Shown piece by piece: positions 34,469 through 46,396 of a stretch of DNA of 64,000 bases. The DNA is taken from NCBI RefSeq assembly GCF_036226405.1, contig NZ_CP108464.1, positions 1,984,001-2,048,000 on the forward strand, given 5' to 3'. The position numbers and the translations under genes were made by a program. Below the pieces are notes generated by a model. The model worked only from the letters and a program-made list of their open reading frames with translations. It was not told the origin of the DNA and ran no database searches. Position 1 is the first letter of the stretch; each line of letters begins with the position of its first letter. The DNA comes from Streptomyces sp. NBC_01260. GTDB taxonomy: Bacteria; Actinomycetota; Actinomycetes; Streptomycetales; Streptomycetaceae.

Positions 34469-35073
34469 CAGTCGTCTTCCCCGCGCTCGACGGGAGCGGA
34501 CCCGTCGGTACCGGGCCCGGCGGCTGCGGACTCCTCGTCGCGCGAGGAGACGACGACCGCCTCGCTCTCGTCGATCAGGCCCGGCGGCGGAGTGATCACC
34601 GCGCGCTGCTCCTCCAGGTCGATCTCGGAGACGATCTCCTCGACGAACGGGATCATCACCTCGGTGCCGTCGGGACGCTCCACGATGAAGAGGTCCTGGG
34701 ACGGCAGATGCGTGATCTCGGTGATCCGGCCGATCTCGGTGCCGTCGGCGAGAACCACGTCCAGGTCCATCAGCTGATGGTCGTAGAACTCCTCGGGGTC
34801 CTCCGGGAGCTCCTCCGGGTCCACGTCGGCGATCAGCAGCGTGTTGCGCAGCGCCTCGGCGGCCGTACGGTCCCGTACGCCCTCGAAACGCAGCAGCAGC
34901 CGGCCGCTGTGCACCCGGCCGGTCTCGATCGTCAGCGGTCCCGTCGAGGCCGGCTCGGTGGCCAGTACCGCGCCGGGTCCGAGCCGGATCTCCGGCTCGT
35001 CCGTGCGCACCTCGACGGTGACCTCGCCCTTGATGCCGTGGGCGCGACCGATCCGCGCGACTACCAACTGCAC
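34468..35073 (-). CDS. rimM: 16S rRNA processing protein RimM
   Basis: A 201-residue 30S maturation factor that binds S19. The N-terminal domain ([18 protein letters not shown]) and PRC-barrel ([39 protein letters not shown]) are clear. A Glu/Ser-rich acidic tail of about 30 residues follows. The GTG at 35073 follows AGGAGA. It lies between khpA and trmD. Confidence 0.94.
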   Translation of the reverse strand: MQLVVARIGRAHGIKGEVTVEVRTDEPEIRLGPGAVLATEPASTGPLTIETGRVHSGRLLLRFEGVRDRTAAEALRNTLLIADVDPEELPEDPEEFYDHQLMDLDVVLADGTEIGRITEITHLPSQDLFIVERPDGTEVMIPFVEEIVSEIDLEEQRAVITPPPGLIDESEAVVVSSRDEESAAAGPGTDGSAPVERGEDD

Positions 35074-35152
35074 CTTGTGTCTCTCCTGTCGTACGACGAC
35101 GGGCCGGGGCGGGCTCATGGCCCTCCCCGGCCCGTGCCGGTGTTCAACTCTG

Positions 35153-35392
35153 TCAGCGAACCTGATCCACATCGACGAGGTCGACGCGGATACCACGGCC
35201 GCCGATGGCGCCGACGACGGTACGCAACGCACGTGCGGTGCGACCGTTGCGGCCGATCACCTTGCCGAGGTCATCGGGGTGGACCCGAACCTCGAGCACA
35301 CGGCCGCGACGCAGGTTGCGCGAGGCGACCTGCACGTCCTCGGGGTTGTCGACGATGCCTTTCACGAGGTGCTCGAGAGCCTCCTCGAGCAT
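35153..35392 (-). CDS. KH-domain RNA-binding protein KhpA (YlqC)
   Basis: A 79-residue single KH domain protein with the GxxG-containing loop [15 protein letters not shown]. It sits between rpsP (two bases away) and rimM, the standard position of khpA. In other Gram-positives KhpA pairs with KhpB and affects cell division and elongation. That partner is not in this window. Confidence 0.92.
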   Translation of the reverse strand: MLEEALEHLVKGIVDNPEDVQVASRNLRRGRVLEVRVHPDDLGKVIGRNGRTARALRTVVGAIGGRGIRVDLVDVDQVR

Positions 35393-35394
35393 GC

Positions 35395-35838
35395 TCAGGC
35401 CTCGGTCGACTCGGCGGGCGCAGCTGCGTCAGCAGCCTCGTCCGCCTTCTTGTCGGCCTTCTTCGCCTTCTGCGTGATGGCCTCGCCCTTGGACTCCTCA
35501 GCGGTGTCCTTGGTCAGGGCCTCGAACAGGGCGCGCTTGTCAGCCTTGGGCTCCGGCTGCAGAAGCGGCGCGGGGGCCGGGAGACCCTTGTGGGCCTGCC
35601 AGTCACCGGTGAGCTTCAGGATCGCGAGAACCGGCTCGGTCGGCTGGGCGCCGACGGACAGCCAGTACTGCGCGCGCTCTGCGTTGACCTCGATGCGCGA
35701 GGGGTTCTGCACCGGGTGGTACAGGCCGATCTCCTCGATGGCCCGGCCATCACGGCGGGTACGGGAGTCGGCGACGACGATGCGGTAGTGAGGCGAACGG
35801 ATCTTGCCCAGACGCTTCAGCTTGATCTTGACTGCCAC
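35395..35838 (-). CDS. rpsP: 30S ribosomal protein S16
   Basis: A 147-residue S16 with conserved [20 protein letters not shown] and [20 protein letters not shown]. The last 60 residues are an Ala/Lys/Glu tail longer than in E. coli but typical of Streptomyces. It is the first gene of the rpsP-khpA-rimM-trmD-rplS operon. Confidence 0.96.
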   Translation of the reverse strand: MAVKIKLKRLGKIRSPHYRIVVADSRTRRDGRAIEEIGLYHPVQNPSRIEVNAERAQYWLSVGAQPTEPVLAILKLTGDWQAHKGLPAPAPLLQPEPKADKRALFEALTKDTAEESKGEAITQKAKKADKKADEAADAAAPAESTEA

Positions 35839-35995
35839 GGAAGTGGTGTCTCCTGGTCTATGACGTGGTTGGGCACAACGAAGATGCCACGTGGGGTTGC
35901 GGTACTCGGGTGCCCGATGGACGCGTCAGCCGGAGGAGAGAGGGGTCCTATGCGACTGTCGAGTACAGCTAGCCATTGTGCCACACCACATCGGT

Positions 35996-36589
35996 TCACC
36001 CCACCGCGACCACTGCTTCCGGGATCCGGAACGGCTTTCCGCAGCCGCCGCAGACGATCGGGGCCTGCGCGAGGACCGAGGGGACGACGCGCACATTGCG
36101 ACCGCAGTCGCAGACGGCCTTGACCCGCACGCCTCCTCCGGAGGAGCCGTGCCGGGCGGCCGGGCCGCGGAAGGAGCGCTTGGTGTCGGCGGCGGTGGCC
36201 ACGGTGTGCGCCTTGAGGGCGCGCTGCAGCCGTTCCATCGTCGGCCGGTACCGGCGCTTGGCCTCGGGGTTGAGCGTGACCAGTGAGAAGCCACTGCTGG
36301 GGTGGGGCTCCTCGGCGTGATCGAGGCCCAGCTCCTCGGCGATCGCGAGGAATCGACGGTTGTGGTAACGGCCGGCGCGCGAGGTGTCACGGACACCTCG
36401 GGCGGCGGCGATGCCATGGACTGCCTCGTGGAGCAGCCGTTCGAAGGAGAGCTCGGCGCCACAGGCGGACGAGGACTCTCCGATCAGGGACTCGGGCGCG
36501 GCAAGATCGGGCAGCTCGGGGTGGTACCGCTGAATATCGGCCCACGCCTGTGCCAGCTCTGCGGCAAGTACAGGTGGTGTCGTGCTCAC
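35996..36589 (-). CDS. HExxH metalloprotease-like (SprT-like) protein
   Basis: A 197-residue protein with a zincin motif (RLLHEAVHGIA, HExxH about residue 55) and a C-terminal Cys pattern (VCDCG...VCGGCGKPF) that may bind zinc. This arrangement resembles SprT/SPRTN-like proteins, which process DNA-protein crosslinks in eukaryotes. The bacterial function is unproven. It starts with GTG at 36589, giving VSTTPPVLAAELAQ. It lies just upstream of rpsP with its own gap. Confidence 0.75.
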   Translation of the reverse strand: MSTTPPVLAAELAQAWADIQRYHPELPDLAAPESLIGESSSACGAELSFERLLHEAVHGIAAARGVRDTSRAGRYHNRRFLAIAEELGLDHAEEPHPSSGFSLVTLNPEAKRRYRPTMERLQRALKAHTVATAADTKRSFRGPAARHGSSGGGVRVKAVCDCGRNVRVVPSVLAQAPIVCGGCGKPFRIPEAVVAVG

Positions 36590-37116
36590 GTCGTGACAAC
36601 GAGCGCGAGTGCCCCGGTGTTCCGATTCCGGGCCATCCCAAATAATTTGCACGTACCAGTCAGTTGCCGTTCATGCGTCCTGACGCGGGCGGGTGCGCTG
36701 ATCTGCGGAGAAGTCTCACAGCTCGCACCAAGTTGGTACGTAGCGACGTGTACGCCCGAGCGCGTGGACCGCGCGTACGCCCCCTGGAACTCGCACCACC
36801 CGGGCGCCCGGAACACCGACGTGCGCGCACCCCGGGAACCCGACAGTACCGGGGGCACCACCCGCCCCGCCCGCCCCCTCCCCGCGCGCCGCCGGCCCCG
36901 GCCCCGGGCCCTCGACGTGCCCGGCCCCGCGTGTCGGGTGAGACTGGACCGGCGAGCGGCACCGGAGGCAACCACTGCCCGTAGACCCCTGGACGCGGCG
37001 GCGGATGCGCAGTTCTCTGGCATACGGGGGAAGCGGGGCCGCAGGCACGGGGAAATCGTCCACCCGGACACGACCGATCGGCATCACCGGCATCTCGGCG
37101 GATTGGGGCGCATTCC
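36590..37116. other. 527-bp gap without a recognised gene
   Basis: It lies between the divergent HExxH gene and a methyltransferase gene. A perfect 11-bp palindrome ACCAAGTTGGT at 36727-36737 could be an operator. Otherwise it is GC-rich and Pro/Arg-coding in every frame. I see no promoter consensus or RNA gene. Confidence 0.4.
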
Positions 37117-37971
37117 ATGACACCAACGCTCGTCCGGCACCATGCGAAGACCGAGGCGTCCGCCTCGGTGGACACCGGTTCCCGGGCCCGTGACTGGGCC
37201 GAGATCCAGGAGCGGATGCTCGCGCCGCTGTACGAGGCGGTGTACCGGCGGCTGGAAGTGGGGGCCGCCACCCGAATGCTCTCGCTCGGCTGCGGCTCCG
37301 GGCTCGCGCTGCTGATCGCGGCCGGCCGCGGAGCACGCGTCACCGGCATCGACACCGACCCCGAACGCCTCGCGCTCGCCCGGACCCGGCTGCTGCCGGA
37401 CCCCGGGGGCGACGCCGGGCCCCCGGCCGCCGGACCGCGGCTCCTGGACGGCGTTCCGGCCACGGCGACCGGCCACGAGCCGTACGACCTGATCACCGCG
37501 TTCACGCCGATCGGCTGCTCCGCCGACGACGCGGAGGAACTGGTGGGCGCGCTCGGTTCGGCGGTGTCGCTGGCAGACCGGGGCAGCACGGTCGTACTGA
37601 CCGGCTGGGGCCCGCCCGAGCGGTGCGCCACGGCTGCGGTGCTGGGGGTGGCGGCCCGGCTCGCGGAGGGGACGCGTTCCCCCGGGGCGGGCGGCTGGCT
37701 GGGCGCTCGGCGGGACGATCTGGAGGACGTGGCGTTCCGGGCCGGGCTGAAGCCCGACGGCTCGGGGCGGGTGGCGTGCCCGTTCGGCTACGCGGACATG
37801 GACAGCGCGGTCCGGGGTCTGCTGTCGACACGGCTCTTCGACGCGGCGGTACGGGCGACGGACCGGTCCCAGGTGGAGAAGGAGGTGGCGCAGGCCCTGC
37901 ATCCGCACCGGCGCCGGGACGGCACCGTCTGGATGCCCAATGTGTTCCGCTATCTCGTCTGCACGACGTAG
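37117..37971 (+). CDS. SAM-dependent class I methyltransferase
   Basis: A 284-residue Rossmann methyltransferase with motif I LSLGCGSGLALLIAAG and an acidic ribose-binding motif GIDTDPERLALA. Later motifs are divergent, so the acceptor cannot be predicted. It is on the plus strand, convergent with the FtsH paralogue and alone. Confidence 0.82.
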   Translation: MTPTLVRHHAKTEASASVDTGSRARDWAEIQERMLAPLYEAVYRRLEVGAATRMLSLGCGSGLALLIAAGRGARVTGIDTDPERLALARTRLLPDPGGDAGPPAAGPRLLDGVPATATGHEPYDLITAFTPIGCSADDAEELVGALGSAVSLADRGSTVVLTGWGPPERCATAAVLGVAARLAEGTRSPGAGGWLGARRDDLEDVAFRAGLKPDGSGRVACPFGYADMDSAVRGLLSTRLFDAAVRATDRSQVEKEVAQALHPHRRRDGTVWMPNVFRYLVCTT

Positions 37972-38045
37972 GGGCTGACGGGCCCGGCCGGGCCTCGTGC
38001 GCACGACGCGCGGGCGGTCCGGGCCCCGGCCGGCGGGCGGGGACC

Positions 38046-39965
38046 CTACGGCTTGGCCAGCCGGGTGATCCCGGCGGCCCGGTAGGCGGCCACCTCGTCC
38101 AGCGTCTCGTTCTCCAGCAGCGCCCCGGCCAGCGAGTCCAGCCGGTCCCGGTTGTTCCCCAGCAGCCGGCACGCCTCCTCGTAGCACTCGTCGACGATGC
38201 GCCGCATCTCACCGTCCACCGCGTCCAGCGTCGCGGGCGCGGCGACGAGCCCGTACGCCTGCTGGGCGTCGGCCGGGATCGCCGTCAGCCGGCCGACCCT
38301 GTGGCTCATGCCCCAGCGGCCCACCATGCCGCGGGCCAGACCGGTGACCTGCTCCAGATCACTCTCCGCCCCCGTGGTGACGACGCCGAACACCACCTGC
38401 TCGGCCGCCATCCCGCCGAGCGCGCCGATGATCCGGCCGCGCAGATACTCCTCCGTGTACGCGTACTTGTCGGCGTCCGGCGTGGAGAGCGTGACGCCGA
38501 GCGCGCGGCCGCGCGGCACGATGGTGACCTTGCGGACCGGGTCGGCACCGGGCTGGAGCATCCCCAGCAGCGCGTGTCCGCTCTCGTGGTACGCGGTCCT
38601 GCGGCGATCCTCGTCCGACATGACGAGCGAGCGTTCCGCACCGAGCTGGACCTTCTCCAGGGCGTCCGAGAGATCGGCCCCGCTGACCTCCGACTGCCTC
38701 CGCTTGACGGCGAGCAGCGCGGCCTCGTTGGCGAGGTTGGCCAGATCGGCGCCGGTCATCCCGGGCGTCGTACGGGCCACCTGGCCCAGATCCACATCGT
38801 CGGACATCGGGATCTGCCGGGTGTGGATCTCCAGGATCGCCTCCCGGCCGCTCCTGTCCGGCGGGCTGACCTGGACGATCCGGTCGAAGCGGCCGGGCCG
38901 GGTGAGCGCCGGGTCGAGGACGTCGGCGCGGTTGGTGGCGGCGATCACGACCACGCCCTCCGAACCGGAGAAGCCGTCCATCTCGGTGAGGATCTGGTTG
39001 AGCGTCTGCTCGCGCTCGTCGTGCCCGCCCATGCCCGAACCGCCGCCGCGGACCCGTCCGATGGTGTCGATCTCGTCGATGAAGACGATGGCGGGGGCGA
39101 CCTTGCGCGCCTCGGCGAAGAGCTCCCGGACCCGGCCGGCCCCGACGCCGACGATCATCTCGATGAACTCGGAGGCCGAGGCCGAGAAGAACGGCACCCC
39201 CGCCTCCCCCGCGACGGCCCGCGCCAGCAGCGTCTTGCCGGTGCCGGGAGGACCGGCGAGGAGGACTCCCCCGGGCATCCTGGCGCCCATCTTCCGGTAG
39301 GCGTCCGGGTTCTTCAGGAAGTCCACGATGTCGTTGAGCTCGCCCGCGACCTCGTCGATGCCCGCCACGTCCGCGAAGGTGGTGCGCCGGCCCCCCTCCA
39401 GCTCGACCGGCTTGGGCGGGGCCTTGCGGCCGAAGCCGCCCATCCCGCCGCCCATGCCGCCCCGCGAGATCCGCCGGGCGATGAACACCCAGAGCAGGAC
39501 GAGCAGCAGCATCGGCGCCAGCGAGATCAGCAGGTTGGCCAGGAAGCTGCGCTCCTTGACGACCGGTTCGGCCGTGACCGTGACATCGTCCTTGACCAGC
39601 TCGCCCCAGAGGTTGTCGTCGGCGAAGGCCGGCCGCTGGGTGACGAACTTGGTGTACTTGTCGTCCTTGCCCGGGACCTTCGCCTCCTTCTTGAGCTGTC
39701 CCTGGATGGCATCGCCCTTGGAGTAGATCTTGGAGACGTTGCCCGAGGTGACCTGCTTGCTGAACTCCGTGTAGGCGATCGTCGGCTCTTTCTCGCCGTT
39801 GAAGAAGGAGAGCACCAGATTGGCGATCAGATAGACGGCCAGCGCGGTCAGCAGCAGTCCGCCCCAGCCCCCCGGCATCTTCCGGCCGGGCGGCTGGGGC
39901 GGGGGTGCGCCCTCGGAGCGCCAGGGCTGGTCGGTGCGGTCGCGGGGAGGTACCGGACTGGTCAC
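38046..39965 (-). CDS. ftsH: FtsH-type AAA+ membrane metalloprotease (paralogue)
   Basis: A 639-residue ATP-dependent zinc protease. In order: helix about 30-50, extracytoplasmic segment, second helix about 137-157, AAA domain ([42 protein letters not shown]) and M41 protease domain with HESGHAL and a third ligand Asp in AESDLEQVT. All catalytic residues are present. The start is the GTG at 39965. From memory, Streptomyces has a main FtsH elsewhere and this one next to ffh is a second copy. The ATP and zinc sites are intact, so it should be active. Confidence 0.93.
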   Translation of the reverse strand: MTSPVPPRDRTDQPWRSEGAPPPQPPGRKMPGGWGGLLLTALAVYLIANLVLSFFNGEKEPTIAYTEFSKQVTSGNVSKIYSKGDAIQGQLKKEAKVPGKDDKYTKFVTQRPAFADDNLWGELVKDDVTVTAEPVVKERSFLANLLISLAPMLLLVLLWVFIARRISRGGMGGGMGGFGRKAPPKPVELEGGRRTTFADVAGIDEVAGELNDIVDFLKNPDAYRKMGARMPGGVLLAGPPGTGKTLLARAVAGEAGVPFFSASASEFIEMIVGVGAGRVRELFAEARKVAPAIVFIDEIDTIGRVRGGGSGMGGHDEREQTLNQILTEMDGFSGSEGVVVIAATNRADVLDPALTRPGRFDRIVQVSPPDRSGREAILEIHTRQIPMSDDVDLGQVARTTPGMTGADLANLANEAALLAVKRRQSEVSGADLSDALEKVQLGAERSLVMSDEDRRRTAYHESGHALLGMLQPGADPVRKVTIVPRGRALGVTLSTPDADKYAYTEEYLRGRIIGALGGMAAEQVVFGVVTTGAESDLEQVTGLARGMVGRWGMSHRVGRLTAIPADAQQAYGLVAAPATLDAVDGEMRRIVDECYEEACRLLGNNRDRLDSLAGALLENETLDEVAAYRAAGITRLAKP

Positions 39966-40080
39966 GCGCGCTCCTCTGCCGACAGCCGTTGAGCCGACAT
40001 TAAGGGAGAAACGCGGACGAAGCCCTCGGAGCGGCAGCCCGCTGGGCCCATATGGAGGGATCCCGGCTCCCCCGTACACG

Positions 40081-40120
40081 CCCGAGGGGGCGCCCGCCGT
40101 GAAGCGGGCGCCCCCTCGGG
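40081..40120 (-). terminator. Terminator after ffh
   Basis: A perfect 17-bp stem (40081-40097 with 40104-40120) and a six-base loop lie 19 bp past the ffh stop. Confidence 0.85.
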
Positions 40121-40138
40121 GACGTGACACGGGCCTGC

Positions 40139-41689
40139 TCAGCCCATGAACTTCTTGAACTCGTCCGGCAGCTCGAAGTTCTTGTCCTCCTGGCCGGCCG
40201 GCAGACCGAACGCGCCGCCCTGTGCCGCCTGCTCACGACGGGCGGCCTCGGCCTGCTCCTCGGCCTTGCGCTTCATCGGGTTGCCGCTCTTGCGCTTGCC
40301 CTTGGCCTGCTTGACCTGCTTCTTCTGCCGACCGGGGCCGCCGCCCATGCCCGGCATCCCGGGCATCCCCGGCATGCCGCCGCCCTGAGCCATCTTCGAC
40401 ATCATCTTGCGGGCGTCGAAGAACCGCTCGACCAGGTTCTTCACGGCGCTGACCTCGACACCGGAGCCCTTGGCGATACGGGCACGGCGCGAGCCGTTGA
40501 TGATCGTCGGCTCGGCGCGCTCCTTCGGGGTCATCGACTTGATGATCGCGGCGGTGCGGTCGACGTCGCGCTCGTCGATGTTGTTGATCTGGTCCTTGAT
40601 CTGCCCCATGCCGGGCAGCATCCCGAGCAGCTTGGAGATGGAGCCCATCTTGCGGACCTGCTCCATCTGGGCGAGGAAGTCGTCGAGCGTGAAGTCCTTG
40701 CCCTTGCTGGACGCCAGCTTGGAGGCCATTTTGGCGGCCTCTTCCTGGCTGAAGGTCTTCTCCGCCTGCTCGATCAGGGTGAGCAGGTCACCCATGTCGA
40801 GGATGCGCGAGGCCATCCGGTCCGGGTGGAAGGCGTCGAAGTCCTCGAGCTTCTCACCGTTCGACGCGAAGATGATCTGCTTGCCCGTGACGTGGGCGAT
40901 CGACAGGGCCGCACCACCGCGGGCGTCGCCGTCGAGCTTGGACAGCACCACACCGTCGAAGCCGACGCCGTCGCGGAACGCCTCGGCGGTGTTGACCGCG
41001 TCCTGGCCGATCATCGCGTCGACGACGAAGAGGATCTCGTCGGGGCTGACGGCGTCGCGGATGTCCGCGGCCTGCTGCATCAGCTCCTGGTCGATACCGA
41101 GGCGGCCGGCGGTGTCGACGACCACCACGTCGTACTGCTTGGCCCGGGCGTGCTCGATCGAGTCCTTGGCGACCTGGACCGGGTCGCCGACGCCGTTGCC
41201 CGGCTGGGGCGCGTACACCGCGACACCGGCCCGGTCGGCGACGACGCTCAGCTGGTTCACGGCGTTGGGACGCTGGAGGTCACAGGCGACGAGCAGCGGG
41301 GAGTGGCCCTGGCTCTTGAGCCAGAGACCGAGCTTTCCGGCGAGGGTCGTCTTACCGGCACCCTGGAGACCCGCGAGCATGATCACGGTGGGCGCGGTCT
41401 TGGCGAACCGCAGCCGCCTGGTCTCGCCACCGAGGATGGAGACGAGCTCCTCGTTGACGATCTTGATCATCTGCTGGGCGGGGTTCAGCGCCTGGGAGAC
41501 CTCGACGCCGCGGGCCCGCTCCTTGACGTTGGCGATGAAGGACCGGACGACGGGCAGCGCGACATCGGCCTCGAGCAGGGCGATACGGATCTCGCGAGCC
41601 GTGGCGTCGATGTCCGCCTCGGACAAGCGGCCCTTGCCCCTGAGGTTCTTGAAAGTCGCGGCAAGGCGGTCGGAGAGAGTATCGAACAC
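40139..41689 (-). CDS. ffh: Signal recognition particle GTPase Ffh
   Basis: The SRP54 homologue, 516 residues: N domain, G domain (G1 LQGAGKTT, G3 VVVDTAGRLG, G4 SKLDGDARGG), then the Met-rich M domain (about 300-450, GSISKLLGMLPGMGQ, RMM-type helices). The linker-like tail contains GMPGMPGMPGMGG repeats. It delivers nascent membrane and secreted proteins to FtsY, encoded 8 kb away, and to the translocon upstream of the signal peptidases. Confidence 0.96.
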   Translation of the reverse strand: MFDTLSDRLAATFKNLRGKGRLSEADIDATAREIRIALLEADVALPVVRSFIANVKERARGVEVSQALNPAQQMIKIVNEELVSILGGETRRLRFAKTAPTVIMLAGLQGAGKTTLAGKLGLWLKSQGHSPLLVACDLQRPNAVNQLSVVADRAGVAVYAPQPGNGVGDPVQVAKDSIEHARAKQYDVVVVDTAGRLGIDQELMQQAADIRDAVSPDEILFVVDAMIGQDAVNTAEAFRDGVGFDGVVLSKLDGDARGGAALSIAHVTGKQIIFASNGEKLEDFDAFHPDRMASRILDMGDLLTLIEQAEKTFSQEEAAKMASKLASSKGKDFTLDDFLAQMEQVRKMGSISKLLGMLPGMGQIKDQINNIDERDVDRTAAIIKSMTPKERAEPTIINGSRRARIAKGSGVEVSAVKNLVERFFDARKMMSKMAQGGGMPGMPGMPGMGGGPGRQKKQVKQAKGKRKSGNPMKRKAEEQAEAARREQAAQGGAFGLPAGQEDKNFELPDEFKKFMG

Positions 41690-41821
41690 GGCGCTCGTCG
41701 GTCCTCAGGGTCGGGGGCGGGGTCGGGTCAGTCGTTCCCCAGGGTATCCGGACGCCGGAGAACGCAAAGCCCTCGCCCGGTTCTCGTGACGCCCGGGGGC
41801 GGTTTCCCGTGGTTGCGGGGC

Positions 41822-44275
41822 TCAGCCGAGCGCCTTCTCGACCTCCTGGGCCAGTTCCGCGGCGCGGGCGGCGGACAGCGGCCGGCCTTCGGCGTCCGTG
41901 ACGTAGAAGGCGTCCACCGCGTTGGCCCCCAGCGTCGACACATGCGCGCTGCGGACCCGTACCGCGCTCTGTTCCAGCGCCCGGCCGATCCGGTGCAGCA
42001 GTCCCGGGGCGTCCTGGGCCCGCACCTCGATCACAGTGGCCAGCTGCGAGCCGGCCGCCGCGACCGTCACCCTCGGCGGCGGGGCCTTCACCCCGCGGCG
42101 GCGCGGGTAGGCCGCCTCGCGCTCGGCCAGCCGGGACCTGATGTCCAGCGATCCGTCCAGGGCGCGTACGAGATCGGCGCGCAGCCGGGCGGACTGGGGC
42201 AGCGCCCCGTACTCGGCCGCGACCCGCCAGCTGAGCAGCAGTACGTCGGCGGTCTCGCCCAGCTCGGTGGGGAGCTCGACGGCCCGCAGGTCCGCGGCGC
42301 GGACGGTGAGGCGGTGCAGGGCGAGGACTCCGGCGGCGGCGGGCAGGACCCCGGGCCGGTCCGGGAGCGCGATGAGGAGTTCGACGCCGACGGGTTCGGG
42401 TGCACCGTCCTCCTGCGGGGTCTCGGTCTGGGCATGCAGGGCGAGGACGGGTTCGCCGGTGCGCAGGGCCTCGACGGCCAGGCGTTCCTGTTCGACGCCG
42501 GGGGCGGCGGGCTCGGGCTCCTGCGGTGTCTCGCCGGCCAGGACCGCCGCGACGCGTTTGACCAGATCGGTGACGAGGGAGGCGCGCCAGGTGGACCAGG
42601 CGGCGGGCCCGGTCGCGAGCGCGTCGGCCTCGGTGAGCGCGTGCAGGAGCTCCAGCGTGGAGGCGGTGCCGACGGCGGTGGCGACGGAGCGGACGGTCGC
42701 CGGGTCGTCGAGGTCGCGGCGGGTGGCGGTCTCGATGAGCAGCAGATGGTGGCGTACGAGGGTGGCGATGACGCCCACGTCGCGCGGGTCGAAGCCGATC
42801 CGGGCGGCCATGTCCCGGGCGATGACCTCACCGGCGACGGAGTGGTCGCCGGGCCAGCCCTTGCCGATGTCGTGCAGCAGCGCGGCGACGAGCAGCAGGT
42901 CGGGGCGGCCGACGCGGCGGGTGAGGGAGGAGGCGCGGACAGCCGCCTCGACGAGGTGGCGGTCGACGGTCCAGGTGTGGACGGGGTTGCGCTGGGGCCG
43001 GCAGTGGACCCGTTCCCAGTCGGGCAGGAGCCGGGTGATCAGCCCCTCCGCTTCGAGTGCCTCCCAGACGGGGACGGTGGCCTCGCCCGCGCCGAGCAGG
43101 GTGACGAGCTCCTCCCGGGCCTCGGCCGGCCACGGCACCGGCAGCGGCTTGGCGGCGGTGGCGAGGTGGCGTACGACGTGGCGGGAGAGCGGGAGTTCGG
43201 ACTGGGCGGCCGCGGCGGCGGCGCGCAGGACGAGCACCGGGTCGCGCTCGGGGCGGGCGGTGCGGGCGAGTACGACCTCGCCGTCGGCCTCGACGACGCC
43301 GTCGGCGAGCGGGCTGCGGTCGACGGCCGGGGCCCGGTGCCCGCCCAGCATGGCGCGCAGCCTGGGGCGGACCGAGCGGGCGCGCAGCACCCGGTTGACC
43401 TCGCGCCAGGTGACGTCGGTGGCGTACGAGACGGTGCGGGCGGCCTCGTACACCTGGCGCAGCAGCACGTCGGCGTCGAGGAGACCGAGGGCGGCGGCGA
43501 CCTGGTCCTGTTCCTGGAGGGCGAGGCGGTCGGTGGCGCGGCCGGTCGTGAGGTGCAGGGCGTCGCGGGTGTCCAGCAGGACGCGGCGGGCCTCGGCGAG
43601 GCCTTCGCGGGGTGCGTCGGCGACCCATGAGGCGGCGACGGCGCGCAGGGCGGTGGCGTCGCGCAGTCCGCCGCGGGCCTCCTTGAGGTCGGGTTCCAGG
43701 AGGAACTGGAGCTCGCCCTGGCGTTCGGCCCGTTCGCGGCAGAGCTCGTCGAGCGCGGGCAGCCGCTTGGGGGCCTGGTTGCGCCAGTCGGCGAGGATCG
43801 CGGTGCGCAGGGAGGCGACGAGGCCGAGGTCCCCGGCGACGGGCCGGGCGTCGAGGAGGCCGAGCTGGACCTTGAGGTCCTCGCCCGCCGTCCTGCGGGC
43901 TTCGGCTGGGGTGCGTACGGAGTGGTCGAGGGCGAGCCCGAGGTCCCAGACCGGGTACCAGATGCGGTCGGCGAGGGCGGCGACGGCTCCGGCGTCGGCG
44001 CTGCCGTCGTGCAGGAGCAGCAGGTCGAGATCGCTGCGCGGGGAGAGTTCGCCGCGGCCGTAGCCGCCGACGGCGACGAGGGCGGCGCCGCGGACACCGG
44101 TGTGTTCGGCCGCGGAGGCGAAGAGGGCGGTCAGCCAGTCGTCGGTGAGCGAGGCGAGGGCCGCACGGCGCGGCGGCCCGGACCGCGCCTTCTCCTGAAG
44201 GAGACGCAGCCGGGCCGCCGCATAGCCGCTGGGTCCCGAGTCCTCGGATTCGGTGGTCATTTCGGTACTCGTCAC
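41822..44275 (-). CDS. glnD: PII-modifying nucleotidyltransferase GlnD
   Basis: An 817-residue enzyme. The nucleotidyltransferase motif (VGGYGRGELSPRSDLDLLLL), HD domain (ALLHDIGKGWPGDHS) and two C-terminal ACT domains are present. In Streptomyces it adenylylates and deadenylylates GlnK, unlike the uridylylation in enterobacteria. The start is the GTG at 44275; an ATG at 44260 would drop five residues. It is third in amt-glnK-glnD. Confidence 0.93.
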   Translation of the reverse strand: MTSTEMTTESEDSGPSGYAAARLRLLQEKARSGPPRRAALASLTDDWLTALFASAAEHTGVRGAALVAVGGYGRGELSPRSDLDLLLLHDGSADAGAVAALADRIWYPVWDLGLALDHSVRTPAEARRTAGEDLKVQLGLLDARPVAGDLGLVASLRTAILADWRNQAPKRLPALDELCRERAERQGELQFLLEPDLKEARGGLRDATALRAVAASWVADAPREGLAEARRVLLDTRDALHLTTGRATDRLALQEQDQVAAALGLLDADVLLRQVYEAARTVSYATDVTWREVNRVLRARSVRPRLRAMLGGHRAPAVDRSPLADGVVEADGEVVLARTARPERDPVLVLRAAAAAAQSELPLSRHVVRHLATAAKPLPVPWPAEAREELVTLLGAGEATVPVWEALEAEGLITRLLPDWERVHCRPQRNPVHTWTVDRHLVEAAVRASSLTRRVGRPDLLLVAALLHDIGKGWPGDHSVAGEVIARDMAARIGFDPRDVGVIATLVRHHLLLIETATRRDLDDPATVRSVATAVGTASTLELLHALTEADALATGPAAWSTWRASLVTDLVKRVAAVLAGETPQEPEPAAPGVEQERLAVEALRTGEPVLALHAQTETPQEDGAPEPVGVELLIALPDRPGVLPAAAGVLALHRLTVRAADLRAVELPTELGETADVLLLSWRVAAEYGALPQSARLRADLVRALDGSLDIRSRLAEREAAYPRRRGVKAPPPRVTVAAAGSQLATVIEVRAQDAPGLLHRIGRALEQSAVRVRSAHVSTLGANAVDAFYVTDAEGRPLSAARAAELAQEVEKALG

Positions 44276-44306
44276 CCAGCTGCCCTTCCGTTTACGGAAC
44301 CGTCGG

Positions 44307-46163
<1,857 letters not shown>

Positions 46164-46396
46164 TTACGTCCCCATGAACCGCCCGTGCGGCATCCGCGCT
46201 CGGGCCTACTCTGCGGCCATGGCCGCATACGGTGCGGTTACGACGCTCCGGTACGGGAACGACCACACGAACCGGCCACGGCGACCACCCTCTGACCTGG
46301 CAATCGGGGGAGCCGAAGTCGGTCTGTGCGGGGTGGCCGTCGTGGCCGGGGCAGGGGTGCCGTTCGACTGCTTCGGCAGTCTCGGGCAGGGCGCCG

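Noticed and set aside
40124..43630. 1,168-residue plus-strand frame opposite ffh and glnD
   Set aside because: Both minus-strand genes are unequivocal; the frame is low-complexity antisense sequence crossing two genes.
46212..46227. 16-bp palindrome TGCGGCCATGGCCGCA as a regulatory site
   Set aside because: GC-rich palindromes of this type are frequent by chance, and it lies between the ends of amt control sequences and nsdA without a clear target.
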